Positions 48,718 through 59,587 of a stretch of 64,000 nt of DNA are shown here, piece by piece; positions within the stretch are counted from its first letter, which is position 1, and each line of letters starts with the position of its first letter. The notes under the pieces are model-generated. The model searched no databases. It had not been told where the DNA came from and was given only the letters and a program-made list of their open reading frames with translations. The stretch comes from Corynespora cassiicola (lineage: Eukaryota; Ascomycota; Dothideomycetes; Pleosporales; Corynesporascaceae): positions 744,001 through 808,000 of the forward strand of contig JAEUWY010000015.1 in the NCBI GenBank assembly GCA_022059125.1, given 5' to 3'. The translations under genes were made by a program, and so were the position numbers.

Positions 48718-50973
48718 TTCCTATACGTTGCGTTGATCGACAAACGTTTCCCAGTATGACCTCCGTTACCTGCCGTGGACGGTCTCTTTTTATAATTGCT
48801 CTGTACATTACGTTTGCTTTCTTCCTGTTTGGCTTGTTGTTTCTAATCTTGCGTTCCAGCGGTTTCCTATTTCCTTGAGCGACTTATGATGCGCCTCGTT
48901 TCGGCACTGGCGTTTGGGATGCTAGCCAGCATCATGTACCCAAGGGAGGATGGCTCTCTTTTTTCTTTTTCCTTTCTTCGACTTGTTCTCGTCTGCAACG
49001 GCCGAAATTTTCCACTTCTTGCTACTTGGGCTGTCATGTCCAAGCCTTATACCCTTTGAGATACCCCGTCTGTTTGCAGTCCAATCGAAGGTTGATTCCT
49101 CGCGCCTTTGGCGGTGCCCGGAGTCGACGTCGATCACAGGTGAACAGCATTCTCTTTATGAGTATGGATTCGATGGTGAGAGATGGATCGATCGATGAGA
49201 GTAGGGGGGGTAGATGCGGAGGCGGAGGCGGAGGCGGATGGGCCGGATAGCGAGGCCCATGGGGGTTACGGCCGACGAAGAGAATAGCAATTGCACAATT
49301 GTCTTACATGGAACATGATTGCCCGCCTTGCAGGTGCCCTTGATATGTGAGATTTGCTGTTCAGTGAGGTGCTCAGCCCGTGGACGCGTGGTTGTGATTT
49401 GGGCGGTAGTGAGCACAGCGACCGTCGGTTTGGCGAGGCGTAGACGGCCCAACATGGTGCTCCTGCGAAGATGGCATCAAAGACAGACAGACACAGACAC
49501 ACGGACACCACTCCAGCGAAAACACTCGAACATGGCAAACAAGTGCACTTCTCTAAACGGCGCGGAACGGGAAAAGATGGCAGGAGGAGGGCAAGCAAGG
49601 CTAGATGCGCGAATGCAGAGTTTTTTACCGCCTCGACTACGTTTTCTTCTCCCACGCCCGCCAGGCAACCACCCACTCACCCACCCACCCACACCACAAG
49701 CTCTGCCTCGCCCTCTCGCCCTCGCCCCAATCCCGTACATCGAAGTGCGTGTGGACGGGGCTCTAAGAGGCCTTCCGCTCGCTAGCGTTTTCGCAGTGGT
49801 ATGGTTCCACCTCCCCACGCCACGCCACATTTTCTCTACATGGGCGGGTGTTGTTTTCTTTTCTGGCGTGGGGGTGTGGGGGGGGGAGGAACACCTTTCT
49901 ACCTATACCTGTGCCTGTACCTAGCTAGGTAGTTGTGAAGGCGATGGAGGGCGGTGTTGATGTTGTTGTTGTTTACGCGCCAAAGGCACGCACGTACGCT
50001 ACTCACCGGTGCAATACGAGGGCTGCTGGGCCGGGCATGGAGACCCCGAGCTGGAGATAGGCACTGCTTCGGCGGGGCGTGGGTGCTGGGGGTTGCATGG
50101 GTTCGCGGGGGATGCGGGAACGGGGGAGATGGGCCGAATGGCGGGATCGTTCGGCGGGAGGGTTCGGCGGGAGAGAGAAGGGAAGGAGGTGAGGCGGCTC
50201 ATCGACGATGCTGCTCGCAGCATTTCCGCGGGGAGGTGGTGGTGGTGGTGGTGGTGCGCGGCGTGATATAGTAGTCCTGCTCCGTATGTCTCCGGCAGCG
50301 ATTGTTTGTGCTAGCTTCCTAGCCTCTGGACTAACACCCTGCGGTTCATTAACAGAGAGATGCAAAGGGGGTCGCGTCGCGAGATGCCGTCATCCCTTCC
50401 GATATCGTAATGTGGGTTATCGATCCGACCGATGATGCCCTAGGGCCTGGCTGACGTCATGCCTGCCCCTCCAGATGTGCAAACCCCCTTATGCACATAA
50501 TGCGACGAGCCCACAAGTTATGAAGTCATGGGAGGTCGAACCGCAAGTGTGATGTGCAGCGCCAGCCAGCCGCGAGACGGGGTCGCGGTGCGCGGTGAGC
50601 GTTACCGGCTGTAGCGTGCAGAGCTGGTGGGAGGGAGGGGGCCCCGGTACCGCTGATGTCAGGGTGAAGGATTGCGGCAAGAGATCAGGGACGCGAGGTG
50701 CCAAGGTCAGGGTCGTGGCCAAGTTTTTTGGGGTGCAGGACTGGGTGTGGCGCGGTGATGTAGCCAGTCTTGGGGTGGACGGGCGGTGTTTGGAGGGTGG
50801 GTGATGTAGGCACCGAGCTGCTTGTGACGAGCTTGGTGGAGCCAGCTTCCAAGTTTGTGGCTGCGGATGGGAGGTATAAGTATCAATGTGTTTTCGTCCA
50901 TGGAGAGTGTTCAGTACAGCTACTTCAATCAATCAACCAATTCGAACAATTACTACAACTTTCCACTCATAAA
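48718..50973. other. 2.3-kb low-complexity spacer
   Basis: T-rich 3' UTR of LST7 to about 49200, then GGAGGC units (49217-49239), C-rich and CACC-rich runs, and GGT triplets (50236-50257). No supported gene. The last 150 bp is the promoter of the small protein gene. Confidence 0.55.
50875..50882 (+). promoter_or_regulatory. TATA box of the 72-residue protein gene
   Basis: TATAAGTA about 95 bp upstream of the ATG at 50974, followed by an A/C/T-rich leader. Position and sequence fit a fungal TATA promoter. Confidence 0.6.
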
Positions 50974-51240
50974 ATGAACTCCTTCAGCAACAACTCTTCG
51001 GGCTCCTCGGCCAACAACCAGAACAAGGACTACGTCGACAAGGGCCTCGAGGCCGTCGAGAAGAAGTATGGCGGCGAGTGGGGACAGAACACTGAGAAGA
51101 ACCGCGCCATGAACGAGAAGATTGTAAGACCGTCTTCTAGAAGAACCATGGACGACGCTAATCACGCATAGACCGATGGTGCTCGCAACATGTTCGAGAA
51201 GGCTACCGGCAAGAACGTCCCCGACAAGATCTCCAACTAG
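50974..51240 (+). CDS. Small hydrophilic conserved-type fungal protein, 72 residues
   Basis: Exons 50974-51123 and 51172-51240 (phase 0, GTAAGA donor, GCATAG acceptor with GCTAAT branch). The N-terminus is Asn/Ser-rich, then charged repeats follow: NKDYVDKGLEAVEKKYGG, NEKITDGARNMFEKATGKNV. It has no signal peptide, cysteine or TM helix, and looks like a small soluble, possibly disordered or amphipathic-helical protein. The two halves each hold a (D/N)xG-x-EK-type segment, hinting at an internal repeat. I do not recognise a function. A clear TATA box suggests inducible, strong expression. Confidence 0.8.
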
Positions 51241-51913
51241 ATCTTTGTATGACTTTGAAACGGAGAACGATGATTGGAGGCGGAGGTAATGACACAGATA
51301 CCTAGCCAGTTATGATTGGATGAATGTAATATGAATGTTCCAAACCAAGGATGTCAAGAGCCTCATCGCATGAAGTGATTTCGACTACGTAAACTTGACC
51401 TTGTGTTATCAGAGGAATCTGCAGGGCCCTCATCAAAGAGGGAATATGTCTTTTGTTTGCAAGGGGAACAGTGAACCTTTACCTGGACGCATTTGACGAT
51501 ATTTCTCTAACTAAGTCAACTAATTAGAATATGACGCAGTACTTATCGATCCTTGGTTCGTCATCAATTAACCTGCTCTGGACTGACTGATATCTCCCCG
51601 CCTACCGTAGATCTTAGTCAACCAGTTAGCTGATAGATAAGCAAGCCGGACAATTCCAGTGGTAGAGCCATGCAGGACGAAAAAGGAAGCAGCCCTCGGA
51701 ATCAAAGAATCGCATATTTACGTACACGTAATCATTCTCAACAAATGCATAGACATCTACGGAGACTGACAGCGGCTTTTGAAAAACCTAATTACAAAAG
51801 GGAATAGGGTTAATATATGTCTTTTCTTGGTTAAGCTGTAAAGATCGAATAGTTATTCTAGCTTTTGGCCTTTGAAATTTAGATGCTCCGTGTCGTCGTT
51901 ATTGGTATAGTCC
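51241..51913. other. AT-rich spacer
   Basis: About 670 bp with no gene. It marks the change from GC-rich conserved DNA to the accessory locus. Confidence 0.5.
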
Positions 51914-54375
51914 CTATCCTCGTCTTAGTTCCTGTCCCTTTTCTTTTCCCCATCTCTGTCTGTTACTACCTTCGTTATCGCCTTCTTCCTTGTCATCACT
52001 GTTGTCCTTGTCATCGCCGTCGTCCTTATTATCACCGTCGTCCTTGTCATCGCTGCTGGCCTCGTCCTCGTCATCGTTCGCGTCACTGTCATCGCTATCA
52101 TTCTCGATCCTTGGATAGACCGCCTGGAAACGAGCAGCCCTCAGCGCCTGAACATCGGCAGGGTCCCACATCCGTGAAGTGCCAGCCCGGACAGCAGTGG
52201 GCCGACAAGCATCCTTCAGCGCCTTAATCGCAAAATCAATCAAACCTATATCCGTCCTCGGAAGCCCCATGAGAGATACTGCTACTGGCAAAGCTTCCTT
52301 CTTGCCTGTAATCCTCGATTGGTATTCTGAATGTTCAACTGCACAACATGATTTAGCCAGCCAGCAAACAGTCGGCACAAGAATAACCTACTGAGAATGA
52401 CAATCTCTGGTGCACCGAGGTAGGGGCTCACAAATGTCTGACGTAGACCAGTTACAGGTGATTCGGGAACGCCGGGATACGAGTCGCGATAGCTAGGCTT
52501 CACATCGGCGATTGGGAATAACACGATTGCGTTATGGTCTGGTGCTTTCATGACATCTTGTAGAAACCACGACTTGAACGTCTGTATGCGTTCTTCCATG
52601 TCCTCGTGCTGCGCTTCGGAGACCCTCTCTCCTTGGTCACTGTTCTCTGTTAGAAGCCATGCTGGTGTAAACGTGAGAAAATCTTTAGACTCTTACAATA
52701 TCCATCTATTCACCTCAGTGATGTAGGGCTTTCGATCATGGGAACTCTCAAAATCGTCTCGAAAAGGTCGAAAGGATTTGTTGGCAGCATAGTAAAAACC
52801 GTAGAGAGTGGCCTAAGTCGTTGTTAGCCAAAGAACAAAACAGGTCTCAGGGTAGCCCACATTCTGTAGATATTTATTGATATCCTTTTCATCTACCGGG
52901 CCATGTTCCGACCACATATCCGCAATCGATATATATTCGGCTTTTATATGCTCAAAGGTTTGAATATCTTGAATGAAGGAATCGATGATATCTTTCTGCG
53001 TGGTGCTTGTCAGCGGAAAGAAATCTGTAGGAACGAGAAATTTCGTGACCGTCGTGGTTTGCATCATACTTTCGACCCTATCGTACCATTCTTTAACAAA
53101 CCGTGGGAATTCTTCGAGCTTCCGGCCGAGCAGTCCTGGTGTGTCATATCTAGGATACACAGACACCATACCTACAATGGACAACGAGCCGGTTGAAGGA
53201 CGCAACCCAAAACATCCATTCAAGAGAGCTGGAATTCGTATACTACCCGTGGCTATCTTTCGTCAGCTACTACACGTAAATTATTTTCTTGGGGCAATAC
53301 CATCACTTCCAATGCAAAATCAAGCCACTCATAGGAAGCAGCCGCACAAGCACTGCCGCCGCTACTACCGCCTGGTATTTGGTATCCATCACCTCTTGGA
53401 TTAAAAGGGGAGGTGTATCGATCACTCTGCGTGGGATGCTCTTGCAGCGCGAAAGAGCTGAGGTGATTTTTTTCGACGATATACACCCCCTTTCTAATGA
53501 GGCGTTCGATTATCTCAGCGGACTTGTGTTGAGTACCATAGAGATCATCGTAAGCGCTATTGCATAAAGAGGTTCGCACGCCATTTAGATGATACAAGTC
53601 TTTGATACTGATTCGGATTCCATGTAGAGGCGGCGTACTGGGCCCAACCCAATGGTCTAGAAGGGACTGCAATGTCCAAAGTTTTATGGAGCCAGCCAGC
53701 GAACGGATATTCTGCATATGAGCCGGGACCTTGCTTAGCTTCAGGCGCAGAGTTTTCCATTTGCAAACGAAAGAGAGGGTCCAGTTCAGGCCAAACGGAT
53801 TGGACGAACGCCATATTTCTGTCGGTGTGAACTCTCCAGGGGCGCAAATAAAATGAACCATCAACAAGATAGGGTCCTGGTCCAATTAATCCTAACCTCT
53901 TGCTATAATTGGAGGAACCGATCCAAACCGTTCCCCATTTTTTTAGGCCTTCCAGAAGATTGGGAGCGATGTAGACTTCTCCTTTACCAGCACATTCAAA
54001 GATTAGCCATCTAAGGAAGTTGTTTGAGAATACGTCGTCCACCTTGAATATCTCTCTATCTCTTTTTCCACATATGCGACCTCAACGATTTCGCCAGGCT
54101 TGACCAAGAATACCGTTGCCAATTGAGGGTCATGGCGACTACTTGGACTGCTTAGACCGCCCTTTTTTGTTAAATATACCACCATCAGAGCAGGAAGGGA
54201 GCTTTACTCGAAAATAATATCGGGCAACATATTCAAGTCTGCCCACTTTGAATGGATAAATCATGGACTCAAGGCGAGAATTGCTCAATTCTAGTTGGGG
54301 TCTCATTGCTTGGGTATACAGATAGATATTCAGAAAGCTGAGAAGGGGAAAACTGTGGATGGTTACTGGAATCAA
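51914..54375 (-). pseudogene. Amidase-signature enzyme, broken by several frame shifts
   Basis: Remains of a secreted amidase (amidase-signature family with an extra N-terminal region). From 5' to 3' on the minus strand: signal-like MIPVTIHSFPLLSFLNIYLY; LATVFLVKPGE; DDVFSNNFL; the catalytic-lysine block ISIKDLYHLNGVRTS; the cis-serine block GGSSGGSACAAAS; the nucleophile block TGSIRIPALLNGCFGLRPS; and a late LPVAVSLMGLP. These lie in different frames. Breaks without usable splice sites occur near 54170, 54042, 53655 and 53313; the last separates YEWLDFA from the expected GSD motif by one base. True introns seem to remain near 52815-52863 and 52332-52391. The C-terminus carries a long Asp/Lys/Ser-rich acidic tail (52100-51950). 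All three catalytic residues survive, so decay looks recent; small assembly indels are the alternative. Confidence 0.7.
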
Positions 54376-54920
54376 ACGCGCCTTTGTATGCTGGGGGAGC
54401 CAACTATGACTCCGCCTTCATCGGCGATGGTCTAGTTCGGAGCGTCACACATCATTGTCTGTGCTTTGTTCATCACACCTCCCGCCCACCTTGAGGATGA
54501 ACTCCAAGTTGAACATAACTTTTGTCTCCAATCCAACAACAATTATATTCAGTGATGGAGGGCATGAAACTGTTAGACTGACGAATGGTTACTAACAAGC
54601 AGTGAAAATTATTCCCAGCGGAGGGGCTCGCTGTTGGTTCAATGTGGCACGGTGCTTTAGGTAACAAGTCGCTTCGAGTCATCATGCAGTACAGCCAAAA
54701 CTGGACTGCATCGACTGTTATCGTAATTATTTGTACCTAGCAGAAGATTGTTGCATTAGCGCTTGACAAAAAACCTAAATACCCGTGAGATTATGGCTCA
54801 GACATCACAAGACCTGGAACATGGGGAGCAAGAAAATCAAATAAAGTAGCAAAATGTTTCAGTGATTCAATCAGATAGCTGCCTATCTATCCTCTGTCAT
54901 GACCGTGACTCTTATCATGC
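54376..54920. other. Spacer without a recognisable gene
   Basis: 545 bp of ordinary to AT-rich sequence between the amidase remnant and the SnoaL-like gene. Confidence 0.5.
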
Positions 54921-55541
54921 CTACGAGATGAGTGTGGTATTCAACTTGTAGCACTTGTCTGTCGGGATCCTCTCTCCTTGGTCCCACTAACGAATGATCA
55001 GCATACCGCCTTCAAAAAATATTATGTACCACTCACGTGCTCATGAACACATCCGTCAACCCAGCGCCATCGATCAGTAGTCGAATACCTTGCATAGCTC
55101 ATGTTCGTGGATGCATCAAAGCACCAAGCAGAACTAGACGCGCTACCAGCTGGTCTTCCATTACAGAAGATAGACCAAATAGCCTGCGGACCATTCGCAT
55201 AACCCGGATGATGTTGCTACACATTGTTTTGGTTAGTCGCACATCAAGAGGAGTCTGACTATGGCCACAATTGAACGGAGACGCACGATGTAGGCATTGT
55301 CGATAAGCGAGAACATCGTCCTCGCATCGCCATCGATGACGAACGCCTTGTAGAACTGATACGCTCGGTTTGCAGTCTCCTCTACAGTCACAGATGGGTC
55401 TGGAGTGCAGAGCTTTGGCGGTGACTTGTATTGATTGCAAAGGTTTTCGCCTCTTGCTAAAGAGAGTACTTCGCTGGCCGGAGCGGCGCGACCGGCAATA
55501 GGTGCCATGGTAGCAACGGCAAGAAATTCAAGAAGGCGCAT
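54921..55541 (-). CDS. Secreted SnoaL/NTF2-like fold protein
   Basis: Exons 55541-55287, 55216-55037 and 54986-54921 (minus) give 166 residues, all joins in phase 0 with GTGCGT/GTGAGT donors and TAG acceptors. A signal peptide (MRLLEFLAVATMAPIAGRAA) is followed by a small alpha+beta domain: VTVEETANRAYQFYKAFVID, then the motif YIQHHPGYANGPQAI (about 84-98), close to the xIQHnP pattern of SnoaL-like proteins of fungi and bacteria. Cysteines in the mature part may pair. Relatives include aldol-condensation and isomerase enzymes, but many have no known activity. It lies between the broken amidase and the cupin gene, all on the minus strand. Confidence 0.8.
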
Positions 55542-55616
55542 CTTTCGAGAAAATTATCTTCAATAAATTGAAACTATTTTTGTGGCACGCAGCTCGAAGT
55601 GAGCATGTATGACAGC

Positions 55617-55623
55617 TATATAA
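55617..55623 (-). promoter_or_regulatory. TATA box of the SnoaL-like gene
   Basis: TTATATA on the minus strand about 75 bp upstream of the start codon. Confidence 0.5.
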
Positions 55624-55948
55624 TGGCCGCCCATGGTTGTGGGGCTTCTTTCTCGTGCGCTCACCTCTCAATCAAATGTTGTAGATTGATGTCTAATTCC
55701 GGCACAATGATGCAATCTGAACATTTTGTCGTCCATTGGGCGGTTTGGACATGGATCAAAATGTGAACAAGCGTGGCCAATGGAAAGAGATTGGCTAAAG
55801 CCTTTCAGCCGGCCTAAGAGTGAGTAAAGTATACCAAGAACAAGCAACAACACCTACCGATGCGGAGAAAGTACATGCCTAGAAGAATAAATCAAAAGCA
55901 CAGTTCTATAGTAGCTGTATTAATACTTTTAGACTGCAAGTTACACTA

Positions 55949-56739
55949 TCAGGCCTTAGCAAAGCGTTTTTGGAAGATAGATGTTTGCATCCGTTTCTTT
56001 GCTGTCTCCCAATCGGTTGTCCATTCCTTGTAGTATGGCTGGTACCCTAAAAGACCTCCTAACCATCTCCCGACTACAACTCCCACTACTCGGGAGATTC
56101 CCATGTTAAAGGGTATAGAGCGGGGTAATGCAAGGCACGAACCTCCTGCGTCGAACATCTGCAAATATCGCGTTAAGTTGCTGCTGGAAATCTCTTCAAT
56201 AATTAGTGACTTACACAAAGTATCTGAATGATGGAAATTCCCTCGCCTCCAGGCGCCAATACTTGGTCCATGTACCGGTAGTAATTCTCGTAGAATATAT
56301 CGTCCAGCATATAAGGCCCGTCAGATGCTGGTCCGCTCAGCAGAAATCTTGTACGCTTGTTATCGTCTGAGGCGGGCCCAGATATTGCTCGATTTCTGGC
56401 CCACGCAGGAATCTCCAACTCCCCATCAGCAGCAGTAAGAAGAAATTTTTTCTCGCCGACGTCTACGTAGAGGCTTCCTTCTAGTATCTGAACGTATTCA
56501 ACTTGCAGATAATGGAAATGTTGAGGCGGGTTCTGTTCGCGAAGTTTGCACATGTGTGGGTGATGATCATCGAAAGTCAACTCCAGGTTAAACAGGCGAT
56601 CGGGATGAGGCACTCTTTTAACGCTGATAGCTCCATCAAAGCTATGCTCATTAGCGTATGCAATTGAGCAGCCGTTTTAAACTTACACGATGATCGGTTC
56701 CTGACCTGCAGTAGTAGATTTTGGGCGTGGAGGAGACAT
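55949..56739 (-). CDS. Cupin-fold protein (RmlC-like), intact copy
   Basis: Exons 56739-56687, 56641-56215 and 56158-55949 (minus) give 229 residues, phases 2 and 0. The cupin core is visible: PPQHFHYLQVEYVQILEG contains the HxH...E...G of cupin motif 1 (residues about 58-75). Motif 2 (DGELEIPAWARNRAI) has no histidine where a metal ligand is expected; the broken paralogue keeps AWTHHRL. The C-terminal part has a hydrophobic helix (VVGVVVGRWLGGLLGYQP) that may touch a membrane, then a charged tail. No signal peptide. Cupins of this kind occur in fungal secondary-metabolite loci, but the reaction is unknown. A truncated-active or non-metal role is possible. Confidence 0.8.
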
Positions 56740-56793
56740 TGGAAACTTCACAAACGGCTGGTAACATTGATCATCTAAGAGATCCAGTCACGC

Positions 56794-56799
56794 TTTATA
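56794..56799 (-). promoter_or_regulatory. TATA box of the cupin gene
   Basis: TATAAA on the minus strand about 55 bp upstream of the start codon. Confidence 0.5.
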
Positions 56800-57140
56800 C
56801 TCGACGAAATTGTAGCGTTCGATGATCATCTATCAAATTAGGCATATCCTTACCAATTGCTAGGCCTGGCCCTTAAAATTGAGGAAGCCTGCACGGCCTA
56901 TTATTAACAAAAAAATTCGTAAACTTCTAATGCAGTATGCGGCGCAGTACAAGGGGGCTTTGTTCAATACGTCTCAACCAACAATTGCCGAGGTTGCCCC
57001 TTTTGGCTAGCTGCAGTAGAACCAGCCCGATCTCAAATCAGTCGGGCGTCTTAACCGTATACTAGTTACGGGGCTTTTGAGAGATTTTGCACACGCTTCA
57101 TTGATTTCTGAGATCACTTATCACTGTGAGAATACTGAAG

Positions 57141-57925
57141 ATGTCAAGAGCAGACACAATGCGGGGAAACAAACACCCAGTAATAGCGTTAGTCAGAAGA
57201 TGTTTGACAACATGATCTCTACTAACTGATATAGTCTTGATAGTGCTATCTTCACAACTGTGATAGAACACCCAAATCGGGCATTTTGCGCTGAGATCGT
57301 GCTTTACCTACAACATCCTCAGCTCCTGAAGCTTGGTTCTCGCAAGCCACCGTCACATTTTCATCCGTATTAAGACGAATACTTTACGGTAATTGAAGGA
57401 TACTTAGCTGTGAAAATTGATGGGATCGAGCACATCGTTGGCCCTGAAGACGGAGATATCTGTATCAAAGCCTGGACGCATCACAGATTGTACCCGCCGC
57501 CGAATGACGGCTCTTTGATCACAAAGTTTGTTGCTTCAGCGACAGATACCTTGGAAAACTATAAACTTGACAATCTGTTCTTCTCCAACTGGTATGCGTA
57601 CCAGGACGAGATATTCCTCCGCGGAAAGAAGCCCGAAGCCATACAGATCCTATCTGTAAGTTGGCTTCATCCTTAGCTTTACAAACGCTGAATTCAATTA
57701 GATGTTTGATGCAGGAGGATCGTATATACTGCTACCATGGTGGGTTTCTTTTAGGTATACAGTATCTCGAATGTTCGGCATTGTAGTGGGGAGATGGCTG
57801 GGTGGGCTTTTGGGCTTTTGGGCTACCAGCCACATTATGTTCATTGGACCCTTGACTGGGATATTGCCTGCCATCGTATGCGCAAATCATACTTTCACAA
57901 CCATTTAGTCACAAAATCCGTCTAA
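57141..57925 (+). pseudogene. Second cupin copy, inverted and broken
   Basis: Paralogue of the cupin at 55949-56739 on the opposite strand, with the same two intron positions and phases: exon 1 57141-57187, exon 2 from 57235 after a CTACTAACTGATATAG acceptor region, exon 3 from 57702 (MFDAGGSY). It shares blocks such as PPSHFHPY, EYFTVIEGYLAVKI and VVGRWLGGLLG. It is broken twice: an in-frame TAA at 57371-57373 where the cupin motif expects an amino acid (a CAA to TAA change would explain it), and an 8-bp direct duplication (GGGCTTTT twice, 57804-57819) that shifts the frame before the tail YQPHYVHWTLDWD. It keeps the motif-2 histidines the intact copy lacks. Confidence 0.8.
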
Positions 57926-58025
57926 TTACAGCCGAATCATTGAGCGCATCATATCCCACAATTTTTATTTATTTGAACCCGTTGTATGGTATATGGAGTC
58001 TTATCTACATTGAAATTTCCGTAAC

Positions 58026-59030
58026 TTATAAGTATCCGAGCAAGAGGCCTCCAGTGATCGATCCACCAGCGTACCAAAAGCTATTGCTGAACCACCAAGA
58101 GATGCTAGCCGGGGAATCCAAGTCGACGTATACGATCATTGACCCCAATGCTAGCAATGATCCCAATACTGCAACAAGAGTAAACATCAAGCTTAGATGA
58201 CCAAAAATTCCCGTAAGATATAAAGCTGCCAACATGAGAAGCAGAGCCATGGAGAGGAATAGTTTTGGCCGTTTACGGCTGAGTACAGCCGTGCTTCCGA
58301 TTTTCAGAGTAATATCTTGATGTAAATCCATGTGTGCATAAACAGTGTCGTAGATTACCACCCAGGCTGTGGAAGCGAAAAAGAGGCAAATAAGAGAAGA
58401 ATTTGGGTTGGGCGTCAAGGAAAGCTCAAACGGCCGCATTCCCATAGCCAAAGCTCCAATGAATACGCCCCAAGAGAGACAGAATCCAAGTACCAGTTGC
58501 GGAAAGTTGCTGTGGCGCTTTGCGAGAGGATAGTATGTTGCCGCGACGACGCTAGGGATTGCGTAAAGTGGACTTTCTGGGTATGGAAATCCATAAAAAA
58601 AGAGCAGGGCGATGGCGGCCTGGATAAAAACAAAGATCAACGCTACCGCCTTCGAAATAGCTTTCCGTGGAATAGGACGGTGACGAGTTCGCTCGATAAG
58701 TTCATCCAGAGGAGCGTCCATGAGGTCATTCCATGCATGTGCAGCGTTGGAAAAGAAGACGCTCCCACCAGACAAAAGTGTACAAGCTCGAAGGACTTCT
58801 TTTATTGGATGCTGACCTAGGATTGCAGCAATAATAATACCGAATAAATGGGGAAGGTAAACTAGCAGGACCGGAATTGGAGGATTCAGACGAGTCAACT
58901 GAATGAAAGGGACCCAGGAAACAGGAAGTAGAGTAACCCAGCCTTCTTTTCGATTGCCTCCCCATGTCTCGTACTCCTTTATGCTTGATGCTTCCACACC
59001 ATCATTAGCTAGAAGCCTTCTCGTTGTCAT
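58026..59030 (-). CDS. UbiA-family membrane prenyltransferase
   Basis: Transfers a prenyl chain to an aromatic or similar acceptor in a membrane; related fungal enzymes serve ubiquinone (Coq2) or meroterpenoid synthesis. Single exon, 334 residues. The two Asp-rich motifs are present: NDLMDAPLD (101-109) and DTVYAHMDLHQD (228-239), with about eight hydrophobic helices between and after them. There is no mitochondrial presequence and no intron, which with the cupin and SnoaL neighbours suggests secondary metabolism rather than Coq2. No terpene cyclase or polyketide synthase lies in the window; they may be lost, beyond the repeat island, or never present. Confidence 0.88.
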   Translation of the reverse strand: MTTRRLLANDGVEASSIKEYETWGGNRKEGWVTLLPVSWVPFIQLTRLNPPIPVLLVYLPHLFGIIIAAILGQHPIKEVLRACTLLSGGSVFFSNAAHAWNDLMDAPLDELIERTRHRPIPRKAISKAVALIFVFIQAAIALLFFYGFPYPESPLYAIPSVVAATYYPLAKRHSNFPQLVLGFCLSWGVFIGALAMGMRPFELSLTPNPNSSLICLFFASTAWVVIYDTVYAHMDLHQDITLKIGSTAVLSRKRPKLFLSMALLLMLAALYLTGIFGHLSLMFTLVAVLGSLLALGSMIVYVDLDSPASISWWFSNSFWYAGGSITGGLLLGYL

Positions 59031-59540
59031 TGAGAAGAAATATAGTTTTTTCGAAGCAAAATATCAGGAACAAAAGTTTTTGAAAGGTGAATATGAAGGG
59101 GACAAACCCCTTTTATATACACCAAGCTAGGAGACTAATTCGCCCTGCTATCTCTTAGCTAGAAGCGATCAAAATAATCAATCCTAAAGAAGAGTGTTCT
59201 CGGATGCGGAGGGGGCCATTCTGGTTCATCGCACATGTGACACTTGAAAGGATCCGCCCTAGTACTCAAGGTGCCAAACCTGGCCTTTCCTTTACAGGAT
59301 TAGAGCCAACAACGAATCATCTCTGAAATGAAAAGTATTCTCCATAAACGAATTAGTGCAGAGACGTGGCTGATTGCCCAAGATGAATGGAGACATTCGG
59401 GCGCTTCGCGGATTGAAGCATGTCAATAAATCCTTCAGCGACTAAGCCTCCATGTTAAAAGCGGTATTTCGATGCGTCGAAACCATGTCAGCGCCATATT
59501 GTTGCATATGCATGTGGTAACGTTATCATCATTGCTCCGA
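59031..59540. other. Promoter spacer before the repeat island
   Basis: About 500 bp of ordinary composition upstream of the prenyltransferase; nothing else recognised. Confidence 0.5.
59112..59119 (-). promoter_or_regulatory. TATA box of the prenyltransferase gene
   Basis: TATATAAA on the minus strand about 80 bp upstream of the start codon. Confidence 0.6.
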
Positions 59541-59587
59541 TAACGTAAAGGATAAGCGAGTCGGACAGACAAGCGAGTCGGACAGCC
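59541..59587 (+). mobile_element. Left terminal repeat of an element matching the MITE
   Basis: Starts TA then ACGTAAAGGATAAGCGAGTC and continues with a near-duplicate unit (AAGCGAGTCGGACAG occurs twice). It matches the outer arm of the element at 32792-33071. No matching right end is visible before base 64000, so the element may be larger than 4.4 kb, truncated, or a solo end. Confidence 0.75.
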
